Shown here: one piece after another, positions 6,447 to 12,188 of the stretch
Position numbering within the stretch: the first letter of the stretch is position 1
Layout: every line of letters starts with the position of its first letter
Assembly (NCBI GenBank): GCA_041158045.1
Contig: JBEBCD010000010.1
Location: 1 to 27,903, forward strand
DNA length: 27,903 bases
Direction: 5' to 3'
Source of the DNA: CAXRBC01 sp041158045
Lineage (GTDB): Bacteria > Actinomycetota > Acidimicrobiia > Acidimicrobiales > Ilumatobacteraceae
Position numbers and translations under genes: made by a program
The notes under the pieces: model-generated
The model's input: only the letters and a program-made list of their open reading frames with translations
Databases searched by the model: none
What the model was told of the DNA's origin: nothing

Positions 6447-9305
6447 TCAGCTGCAGCCGCTCGTGGTGCCGCAGTCGCCGCACACGTGGCACGCGCCCGC
6501 GCGCCGCATGTTGGACGACCCACACGACGAGCAGATCATGCCCGTGCCCGCGTGCGCACCGATCGACGCGCCGCCGTCGCCGGCGTGCCCGACGACGCCC
6601 GCCGCCATCTCGGCCGCGAGGTCGGAGGCCGACGGGATCGTCTTGGGGTCCGCGACGGCGTCGCTGCCGTGCGCCGTCTCCGTCGCCGACTCCTCGACGC
6701 CGGGCAGCGTGGGCTGCATGCGCTCCTCGCGCGTGTAGATGCCGAGCTCGGCGCGCTCCTCGGGCGTCAGGTACTCGACCGCGAGGCGGCGGAACAGGTA
6801 GTCCACGATCGACGACGCCATCCGGATGTCCGGGTCGTCGGTCATGCCCGCCGGCTCGAAGCGCGTGTTGACGAACGCCTCGATGAAGGCCCGCATCGGC
6901 ACGCCGTACTGGAGGCCGTACGAGATGCTCTTGGCGAAGGCGTCCATGATGCCCGCGAGGGTCGAACCCTGCTTGGACACCGTGAGGAACACCTCGCCCG
7001 GCCGCCCGTCGGCGTACTCGCCGATCGTGGCGAAGCCCTTGCAATCGGCGACGCGGAACTCGAAGGTCCGCCCGCGGCGCGACCGCGGCAGCTTCTGGCG
7101 CACCGGCTGGTGCACGATCCGCTCCACGATCTTCTCGACCGTCCGCTCCACCTGGCCGGTGGCGAGGGCCGCGGCCGACCCGGTCGCGGCGCCGTCCGCG
7201 CCGGCCTTGGCGTCGTCCTTCTTCATCGTCGAGAGCGGCTGGCCGACCTTGCAGTTGTCGCGGTAGATCGCGACGGCCTTCAGGCCGAGCTCCCACGAGA
7301 GCATGTGGATCTGCTCGATGTCCTCGACGGACGCCGACTCCGGCATGTTGACCGTCTTGGAGATCGCGCCGGACAGGAACGGCTGCACCGCGCCCATCAT
7401 CCGCACGTGGCCCTCGTAGTGGATCACGTTGTCGCCCATCGAGCAGGCGAACGCCGCGAGGTGCTCGGCCCGCAGGTCCGGCGACCCGACGATCGTCTTG
7501 TGCTCGTCGATGTACTTCACGATGCGGTCCACGACGGGCCGCTCGTAGCCGAGGCGCGCGAGGGCGCGGGGCACCGTCTGGTTGACGATCGTCATGTTGC
7601 CGCCGCCGACCAGCTTCTTGAACTTCACGAGCCCCAGGTCGGGCTCGATGCCGGTCGTGTCGCAGTCCATCATGAGCCCGATCGTGCCGGTCGGCGCGAG
7701 CACCGAGGCCTGGCTGTTGCGCACGCCGTGCTCCTCGCCGTCGCGCACCGCGGCCTCCCACGCGTGCGTCGCCGCGTCCACGAGGTCGCGCTGCACGACG
7801 TCGGCGTCGTCGATCTCGCCGTTGGCGTCGCGGTGCATGCGCAGCACGTTGAGCATGTAGCGCTCGTTCGCGGCGAAGCCGGCGAACGGCCCCATGCGGC
7901 TCGCGATGCGCGCGCTGGTCGCGTACGCGTGCCCCGTCATGAGCGACGTGAGCGCCGCGGCCCACGCGCGGCCGCCGGCCGAGTCGTAGGGCATGCCGAG
8001 CGCCATGAGCAGCGCGCCGAGGTTGGCGTAGCCGAGGCCGAGCTGGCGGAACATGCGGCTGTTCTCCGCGATCTTCTCCGTCGGGTAGTCGGCGTTGCCC
8101 ACGAGGATCTCCTGTGCGGTGAAGACCACCTCGACCGTGTGGCGGTATGCCTCCACGTCGAAGGTGTCGTCGTCGCGGAGGTACTTCAGCAGGTTGATCG
8201 AGGCCAGGTTGCACGCCGAGTTGTCGATGTGCATGTACTCCGAGCAGGGGTTGGAGCCGTTGATCCGGCCGGCCGCGTGGGCCGTGTGCCACTTGTTGAT
8301 CGTGGTGTCGAACTGCAGGCCCGGGTCCGCGCACTCCCACGAGGCCGTGGCGATCTGGCGCCACAGGTCCCGCGCCCGCACGGTGCGGATGACGCGGCCG
8401 TCGCCGACGGCCACCAGGTTCCAGTCGGAGTCGTCGCGGACGGCCTCCATGAACTCGTCGGTGACGCGCACCGAGTTGTTGGCGTTCTGGTACTGGACCG
8501 AGAACGAGTCGGCCCCGTCGAGGTCCATGTCGAAGCCCGCGTCCTTCAGCACGCGCGCCTTCTTCTCCTCGCGCGACTTGCACCAGATGAACTCCTCGAC
8601 GTCCGGGTGCTCGACGTTGAGGATCACCATCTTCGCGGCGCGGCGGGTCTTGCCGCCCGACTTGATGGTGCCCGCCGACGCGTCGGCGCCGCGCATGAAG
8701 CTCACGGGGCCCGAGGCCGTGCCGCCGCCCTTCAGCAGCTCGTGGCTGGAGCGGATGTTGGAGAGGTTGATGCCCGCACCGGAGCCGCCCTTGAAGATGA
8801 CGCCCTCCTCGCGGTACCAGTTGAGGATGCCGTCCATGGTGTCGTCGACGGAGAGGATGAAGCACGCGCTCGCCTGCTGCGGCACGCCCTTGACGCCGAT
8901 GTTGAACCACACCGGCGAGTTGAACGCCGCGCGCTGCGTCACGAGGATGTACTTCAACTCGTTGCGGAACGACTCGGCCTCGTCGGTGTCGACGAAGTAG
9001 CCGCACTCGACGCCCCAGTTGGTGATCGTGTCGGCGACGCGGTCGATCACCTGGCGCAGCGACGTCTCGCGCTCCGGCGTGCCGAGCGTGCCACGGAAGT
9101 ACTTCTGCGCGACGATGTTCGTCGCGTTGAGCGACCACGTCGCGGGGAACTCGACGCCGAGCTGCTCAAACGCGACCGAGCCGTCCTTCCAATTGGAGAT
9201 GCGCGCGTCACGGCGCTCCCACTGCACCTGGTCGTACGGGTGCGTTCCCGGCGTCGTGAAGTGCCTGCGGATCCCGATCGAAAGCCGCTCCGGTGCGATG
9301 GACAT
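6447..9305 (-). CDS. nrdJ: Vitamin B12-dependent (class II) ribonucleoside-diphosphate reductase
   Basis: This 952-residue enzyme reduces ribonucleotides to deoxyribonucleotides with adenosylcobalamin as radical source. Visible are AAFNSPVWFNIGV (about 127-139), CFILSVDDTMDGI, FKGGSGAGINLS, the active-site loop SNPCSEYMHIDNSACNLASINL, SVLAPTGTIGLMMDCDTTGIEP in the barrel, and a C-terminal part after a Lys/Ala-rich linker near residue 700 holding FRVADCKGFATIGEYADGRPGEVFLTVSKQGS (TSCPD-type domain). The protein ends in a Cys-rich tail, ICSSCG ... CHVCGDCG, that looks like a zinc ribbon or redox-active C-terminus. The ATG at 9305 follows a GAGAGG ribosome binding site. A sigma-70 promoter and an NrdR box lie upstream. 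No ATP-cone is evident at its N-terminus. No other ribonucleotide reductase is in the window. Confidence 0.95.
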   Translation of the reverse strand: MSIAPERLSIGIRRHFTTPGTHPYDQVQWERRDARISNWKDGSVAFEQLGVEFPATWSLNATNIVAQKYFRGTLGTPERETSLRQVIDRVADTITNWGVECGYFVDTDEAESFRNELKYILVTQRAAFNSPVWFNIGVKGVPQQASACFILSVDDTMDGILNWYREEGVIFKGGSGAGINLSNIRSSHELLKGGGTASGPVSFMRGADASAGTIKSGGKTRRAAKMVILNVEHPDVEEFIWCKSREEKKARVLKDAGFDMDLDGADSFSVQYQNANNSVRVTDEFMEAVRDDSDWNLVAVGDGRVIRTVRARDLWRQIATASWECADPGLQFDTTINKWHTAHAAGRINGSNPCSEYMHIDNSACNLASINLLKYLRDDDTFDVEAYRHTVEVVFTAQEILVGNADYPTEKIAENSRMFRQLGLGYANLGALLMALGMPYDSAGGRAWAAALTSLMTGHAYATSARIASRMGPFAGFAANERYMLNVLRMHRDANGEIDDADVVQRDLVDAATHAWEAAVRDGEEHGVRNSQASVLAPTGTIGLMMDCDTTGIEPDLGLVKFKKLVGGGNMTIVNQTVPRALARLGYERPVVDRIVKYIDEHKTIVGSPDLRAEHLAAFACSMGDNVIHYEGHVRMMGAVQPFLSGAISKTVNMPESASVEDIEQIHMLSWELGLKAVAIYRDNCKVGQPLSTMKKDDAKAGADGAATGSAAALATGQVERTVEKIVERIVHQPVRQKLPRSRRGRTFEFRVADCKGFATIGEYADGRPGEVFLTVSKQGSTLAGIMDAFAKSISYGLQYGVPMRAFIEAFVNTRFEPAGMTDDPDIRMASSIVDYLFRRLAVEYLTPEERAELGIYTREERMQPTLPGVEESATETAHGSDAVADPKTIPSASDLAAEMAAGVVGHAGDGGASIGAHAGTGMICSSCGSSNMRRAGACHVCGDCGTTSGCS

Positions 9306-9344
9306 GTCGTTCCCTCTCGTTGATGCCGGACCGTCGGGTCCGAA

Positions 9345-9360
9345 CCACTACATATTGTGT
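9345..9360. promoter_or_regulatory. NrdR box upstream of nrdJ
   Basis: CCACTACATATTGTGT matches the published NrdR operator consensus acaCwAtATaTwGtgt at 14 of 16 positions. It lies 40 bases upstream of the nrdJ ATG and roughly 40-55 bases downstream of the predicted transcription start. A second box about 31 bases away, common in other species, was not found. nrdR itself is encoded 1.1 kb away. Confidence 0.72.
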
Positions 9361-9405
9361 CTGACGAACCCCCGCTGCAGGATGGCCCACAACGGGTAGC
9401 GGGCA

Positions 9406-9434
9406 ATTACAGCATTGGCATTCGTCACAGTCAA
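9406..9434 (-). promoter_or_regulatory. sigma-70-type promoter of nrdJ
   Basis: On the minus strand a -35 TTGACT (9434-9429), a 17-base spacer and a -10 TGTAAT (9411-9406) match the TTGACA/TATAAT consensus at five of six bases each. Transcription should start near 9399, giving an untranslated leader of about 95 bases that includes the NrdR box. Confidence 0.7.
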
Positions 9435-9490
9435 GGATCCCCGACCCTCCGGGTGCCCCTCGACCGCCCCGCGAGCGTACGACCCCCGCC

Positions 9491-9562
9491 TGTGGATTGG
9501 AAGTGGACGACCGTGTGGAGAGCGGGTTTCTTCTGTGCATCTCCTGTGGACCACGGTGTGGA
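9491..9562 (+). repeat. Helically phased TGTGGA motif array
   Basis: TGTGGA occurs at 9491, 9514, 9545 and 9557, with near copies AGTGGA at 9502 and TGTGCA at 9534, all on the same strand. Steps are 11, 12, 20, 11 and 12 bases, so the sites lie on about one face of the helix. TGTGGA is the core of the reverse complement of the DnaA box TTATCCACA. The array sits between nrdJ and the RibD-like gene, just upstream of the latter's promoter and about 57 bases behind the nrdJ -35. Confidence 0.6.
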
Positions 9563-9592
9563 TGTGACGGCGCCGTGACGGGCGGGCCGCCG

Positions 9593-9598
9593 TAGGGT
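9593..9598 (+). promoter_or_regulatory. -10 element TAGGGT of the RibD-like gene, leaderless
   Basis: TAGGGT is followed by six bases and then the GTG start at 9605, the spacing expected when transcription begins on the start codon itself. The string CGTAGGGTCGGGGCGTG resembles those before miaB and the epimerase. No clear -35 is visible. Confidence 0.55.
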
Positions 9599-9604
9599 CG
9601 GGGC

Positions 9605-10291
9605 GTGCGGCGGATCCTCCCCTCCGGCACCGGCGCCGTCACCCCCGACGAGGCCTACGGCGTGCCGCGCTGGCGCCACTCGTCGGGCCGCCCGTGGATC
9701 GGCCTCTGCATGGTGCAGAGCATCGACGGCGGCACCATCGTCGAGGGCCACTCGACGAAGCTCACGAGCCCCGCCGACACCGAGGTGCTCCTCGCGCTGC
9801 GCCGCGTCGCGGACACGATCGTCGTCGGCGCCGGCACCGTGCGCGCCGACGGCTACGGCGAGCCGACGAAGCCCGGCCAGCGCGTCGGCGTCGTCACCCG
9901 CACCGGCCGACTCGACTTCGACTCGCCGCTCTTCGCGTGCGGCGCCGGATTCCTCATCATGCCGGTCAATGCGCCGGCGCCGCGCGCCGGCGTCGACGTG
10001 ATCCGGGCCGGGGCGCACGACGTCGACCTGCCCGCCGCGATGCGCCAGATCCCGGGCGACTTCGCCCAGCTCGAGGGCGGCCCCGCGCTCAACGCCTCGA
10101 TGTTCACGGCCAACCTCGTCGACGAGATCAACGTGACGATGTCGCCCCAGGTCACCGGCACGGACGGCCCGCGCCTGCTCAACGGCGCGCCCCCGCTCCA
10201 CGTCGAGTACGACCTCGCGCACGTCCTCGAGGACGCGGGCTTCCTCTTCTTGCGCTACCTGCGCCACGACGGGGGCGGCTCCCGCCCGTAG
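9605..10291 (+). CDS. RibD C-terminal / dihydrofolate reductase-fold reductase
   Basis: The 228-residue protein matches the RibD C-terminal-domain family, NADPH-dependent reductases with the dihydrofolate reductase fold. Support: MVQSIDGGTIVEGHS near residue 36, LLALRRVADTIVVGAGTVRADGYGEP near 65-90 (a family hallmark), GVVTRTGRLDFDSPLF, QLEGGPALNASMFTANLVDEINVTMSP near 156-182, and a C-terminal GFLFLRYLRH. True RibD reduces the pyrimidine intermediate of riboflavin synthesis, but stand-alone members often have other roles, such as F420- or NADPH-linked reductions, so no gene symbol is given. It is divergent from nrdJ and begins at GTG 9605, which appears leaderless. A link to folate or nucleotide metabolism is suggested only by position. 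Confidence 0.82.
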   Translation: MRRILPSGTGAVTPDEAYGVPRWRHSSGRPWIGLCMVQSIDGGTIVEGHSTKLTSPADTEVLLALRRVADTIVVGAGTVRADGYGEPTKPGQRVGVVTRTGRLDFDSPLFACGAGFLIMPVNAPAPRAGVDVIRAGAHDVDLPAAMRQIPGDFAQLEGGPALNASMFTANLVDEINVTMSPQVTGTDGPRLLNGAPPLHVEYDLAHVLEDAGFLFLRYLRHDGGGSRP

Positions 10292-10328
10292 CCCCAGGGT
10301 CGCGCCTCCCGGGCCGGCCGGCGCCGCA

Positions 10329-10384
10329 GCCGCTAGTCCCGCGGCCGCTCGTCCCGCGGGCGCTAGTCCCGGGGCCGCTTGTCC
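10329..10384. repeat. 15-bp tandem repeat at the 3' end of nrdR, about 3.7 copies
   Basis: The unit GCCGCTAGTCCCGCG recurs at 10329, 10344, 10359 and (partial) 10374 with one to three substitutions each. Fifteen bases equal five codons. In the nrdR frame each unit reads R-P-R-D plus Glu or stop. The TAG of the third unit (10363-10365) ends nrdR; the second has GAG and the first TAG again. Confidence 0.75.
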
Positions 10385-10821
10385 AGCAGGGCCAGCTCCC
10401 GCCGGAAGTCGGCAGCGGCGTCGAAGTTCTTGTACACGCTGGCGAATCGCATGTAGGTCACCTCGTCGAGCTTGCGCAGCTCGTCGAGCACGGCGTGGCC
10501 CACCTGGTTGCTCGTGACGTCCCCGCCCACGAGGCGCATGTCGTCCTCGATCCGCTCGGCGATCGCCACGAGGGTCGCCTCCTCGACGGGCCGGCCCTTG
10601 GCCGCGGCCTGCAGGCCGGTGATGATCTTCTGCCGGTCGAACGGCTCCTTCTCCCCGCTCCGCTTCACGACGAACAGGGGCACCTCCTCGAGGCGCTCGA
10701 AGGTCGTGTACCGGTGGCCGCAGTCGAGGCAGGACCGGCGCCGGCGGACGCTGGTGCCCTCCTCGGACACGCGCGAGTCGATCACCTTCGTGTCGTCGCA
10801 GCCGCAGGCCGGGCACTTCAC
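10363..10821 (-). CDS. nrdR: Transcriptional repressor NrdR
   Basis: The 152-residue protein has the two parts of NrdR. The N-terminal zinc ribbon runs from CPACG near residue 3 through KVIDSR to RRRSCLDCGHRYTTFE near residue 43. The ATP-cone follows (VVKRSGEKEPFDRQKIITGLQAAAKGRPV). The protein senses ATP/dATP and represses ribonucleotide reductase genes through 16-bp NrdR boxes, one of which lies in front of nrdJ. The start is GTG 10821, giving the expected MKCPxCG beginning. A TACCAT lies 8 bases upstream, so transcription could be nearly leaderless. The C-terminus (DKRPRD) falls in a 15-bp tandem repeat. The gene follows the LysM gene on the same strand, as in mycobacteria. Confidence 0.95.
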   Translation of the reverse strand: MKCPACGCDDTKVIDSRVSEEGTSVRRRRSCLDCGHRYTTFERLEEVPLFVVKRSGEKEPFDRQKIITGLQAAAKGRPVEEATLVAIAERIEDDMRLVGGDVTSNQVGHAVLDELRKLDEVTYMRFASVYKNFDAAADFRRELALLDKRPRD

Positions 10822-10835
10822 CGGGCGACATGGTA

Positions 10836-10857
10836 CGCCCCGCCGCCGGCCGGGGCG
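10836..10857. other. Hairpin in the LysM-nrdR gap
   Basis: CGCCCCG (10836-10842) and CGGGGCG (10851-10857) can pair perfectly around an 8-base loop, just upstream of the possible nrdR -10. No T-run follows. It may be part of a terminator or simply reflect high GC. Confidence 0.3.
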
Positions 10858-10882
10858 CCCGACGAGCCCACGGGGACTCCGC

Positions 10883-10899
10883 GTCGCCCCAGGGGCGAC
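10883..10899 (-). terminator. Possible terminator hairpin after the LysM gene
   Basis: GTCGCCCC and GGGGCGAC flank a single A, allowing a seven-pair stem with a three-base loop, 5 bases past the LysM stop codon. There is no T-tract, so this would be a non-canonical terminator. Confidence 0.35.
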
Positions 10900-10903
10900 G
10901 ACC

Positions 10904-11317
10904 CTACGGGAGGAGGACGGCCTGACCCGCGTGGACGGTGTCGCCGTTGAGCGCCACCAGACGGTCCACGAGCTCGGTGGTGTCGGTCGCCGGCGCGAGG
11001 CGCATGGCGATCGACCAGAGCGTGTCGCCCGTCCGGGCGATCACGAATCGCGGGGCCGCGACGCGCTCGCGCGTCGCCTCGCCTGCCTCGGCCGACCCCG
11101 CGCGCAGGGCGACGACGCCGACGCTGAGGACGAGCACGGCCGCGGCGAGCACGCCGCGACGGCGCGCCACGCGGCGGCCCGCCGGGGCGCTCGCGGCGGC
11201 CCGGAGGGGCCGGGCCGACCGCGACGTCCGGCCGGGGCGGGCCGGGCGCGCCCCGACGGGGTACGCCGGGAACGGATGGGTGAGGGCGAACGGGACTGGC
11301 TGGGGGGTGGTGATCAT
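10904..11317 (-). CDS. LysM-domain membrane protein, likely SOS-induced cell division suppressor
   Basis: The 137-residue protein has a Pro/Arg-rich cytoplasmic N-terminus, one transmembrane helix (GVLAAAVLVLSVGVVAL, about 61-77) and a C-terminal LysM domain (FVIARTGDTLWSIAMRL ... VALNGDTVHAGQAVLLP), which binds peptidoglycan outside the membrane. It is divergent from lexA, shares its LexA-box cluster and precedes nrdR. The Mycobacterium tuberculosis order lexA / Rv2719c / nrdR is the same, and Rv2719c, like YneA and DivS elsewhere, is a damage-induced division inhibitor. The role here is therefore inferred from architecture and synteny. I chose ATG 11317 because a TATGGT -10 ends 7 bases before it; ATG 11329 is in frame but lies inside that -10. 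Confidence 0.85.
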   Translation of the reverse strand: MITTPQPVPFALTHPFPAYPVGARPARPGRTSRSARPLRAAASAPAGRRVARRRGVLAAAVLVLSVGVVALRAGSAEAGEATRERVAAPRFVIARTGDTLWSIAMRLAPATDTTELVDRLVALNGDTVHAGQAVLLP

Positions 11318-11324
11318 GGGCACC

Positions 11325-11330
11325 ACCATA
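11325..11330 (-). promoter_or_regulatory. -10 element TATGGT of the LysM gene
   Basis: Minus-strand TATGGT ends 7 bases before ATG 11317. TTGTAC at 11353-11348 is a weak -35 with a 17-base spacer. The perfect LexA box at 11332-11345 fills that spacer, so bound LexA would block the promoter. Confidence 0.5.
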
Positions 11331-11331
11331 G

Positions 11332-11345
11332 CGAACGGGTGTTCG
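11332..11345. promoter_or_regulatory. LexA box 1, perfect CGAAC-N4-GTTCG
   Basis: CGAACGGGTGTTCG has both half-sites intact, matching the mycobacterial-type SOS box. It occupies the promoter spacer of the LysM gene. Confidence 0.9.
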
Positions 11346-11362
11346 TCGTACAACCCCTCTGG

Positions 11363-11376
11363 CGAACATATGTTTA
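11363..11376. promoter_or_regulatory. LexA box 2, one degenerate half
   Basis: CGAACATATGTTTA keeps the left half-site and GTT of the right half. It lies midway between the two divergent promoters, 31 bases from box 1. Confidence 0.65.
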
Positions 11377-11383
11377 TTGGCCC

Positions 11384-11397
11384 CGAACGGGTGTTTG
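11384..11397. promoter_or_regulatory. LexA box 3, overlapping the lexA -35
   Basis: CGAACGGGTGTTTG differs from the perfect palindrome at one base and overlaps the TTGACG -35 of lexA. Confidence 0.78.
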
Positions 11398-11423
11398 ACG
11401 CGGGGGGCGAACACCCGTACGCT
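11395..11423 (+). promoter_or_regulatory. lexA promoter, leaderless
   Basis: TTGACG (11395-11400), a 17-base spacer and TACGCT (11418-11423) form a good promoter. Six bases then separate the -10 from the ATG at 11430, so the mRNA probably starts at the start codon. LexA boxes 3 and 4 cover the -35 and the -10. Confidence 0.68.
11408..11421. promoter_or_regulatory. LexA box 4, overlapping the lexA -10
   Basis: CGAACACCCGTACG differs at one base of the right half-site. It overlaps the -10 element, as expected for autorepression. Confidence 0.75.
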
Positions 11424-11429
11424 GGGGGC

Positions 11430-12188
11430 ATGGCACGCACCCCCTCCCCCCGACGCCGCCCGAGCCGCTCCGCCGGCCGCGCCCGGCGCCCCGCCCCCCG
11501 CACCTCCTCCGGCCGCTCGCCCGGCGCCGGCGCCCCCCGCCAGGACGACGCCGGCCAGCCGGTGCTGAACGACCGCCTGCGCGGCATCCTCGAGTGCATC
11601 GAGCGCAACATGCGCGACCGCGGCTACCCGCCCTCGGTGCGCGAGATCGGCGAGGCCGTCGGCCTCTCCTCCTCCGCCACGGTGCACAACCACCTGCACA
11701 CACTCCAGGCCCTCGGCTACCTGCGCCGCGACCCGACCAAGCCGCGCGCCCTCGAGGTCCGCTGGGAGGCCGCGAGCGGCGTCGCCATGGAGCGCCGCCC
11801 GGTCAAGCACGTGCCCCTCGTCGGCGACGTCGCCGCCGGCACCGACGTCCTCGCGCAGGAAAACATCGAGGAGCTCGTCCCGCTGCCGATGGACTTCACC
11901 GGCGACGGCGACCTCTTCATGCTCCGCGTCCGCGGCCGCTCGATGATCGACGCCGGCATCCTCGACGGCGACTTCGTGGTGTGCCGCTCGCAGCAGCGCG
12001 CGGACAACGGCGACGTCGTCGTCGCCGGCATCCCGGGCGACGAGGCGACGGTCAAGACGTTCCGTCAGCGCGGCGAGCGCGTCACGCTCCTGCCGTCCAA
12101 CCCGACGATGTCGCCGATGGAGTTCGACGCCTCGGAGGTGCGGGTCTACGGCAAGGTCGTGACCGTCCTGCGCCGCCTCGGCCGCTAG
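11430..12188 (+). CDS. lexA: SOS repressor LexA
   Basis: This 252-residue protein has a winged-helix DNA-binding domain (about 47-112, PPSVREIGEAVGLSSSATVHNHL) and a self-cleaving peptidase domain. The scissile bond is Ala136-Gly137 in LVGDVAAGTD, the nucleophile is Ser171 in RVRGRSMID, and the general base is Lys209 in DEATVKTF. It represses SOS genes until RecA filaments stimulate its cleavage. The first 45 residues are a basic, Pro/Ser/Arg-rich extension with no known domain, longer than in Escherichia coli LexA. ATG 11430 is supported by the leaderless promoter spacing and by the lack of another good start before the winged helix. The stop codon shares a CTAG with that of dapC on the other strand. 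Confidence 0.96.
   Translation: MARTPSPRRRPSRSAGRARRPAPRTSSGRSPGAGAPRQDDAGQPVLNDRLRGILECIERNMRDRGYPPSVREIGEAVGLSSSATVHNHLHTLQALGYLRRDPTKPRALEVRWEAASGVAMERRPVKHVPLVGDVAAGTDVLAQENIEELVPLPMDFTGDGDLFMLRVRGRSMIDAGILDGDFVVCRSQQRADNGDVVVAGIPGDEATVKTFRQRGERVTLLPSNPTMSPMEFDASEVRVYGKVVTVLRRLGR

Noticed and set aside
6309..9323. A 1004-codon plus-strand open frame opposite nrdJ
   Set aside because: The minus strand encodes a complete NrdJ with all motifs; the antisense frame has low-complexity composition and no recognisable family.
9491..9562. The TGTGGA array as a chromosomal origin
   Set aside because: No dnaA, dnaN or AT-rich unwinding region is near; a regulatory array is the simpler reading.
9306..9604. 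A cobalamin riboswitch upstream of the B12-dependent reductase
   Set aside because: I looked for the conserved B12-box core and the pairing arms on both strands and did not see them; the leader of about 95 bases is also too short for a typical one.
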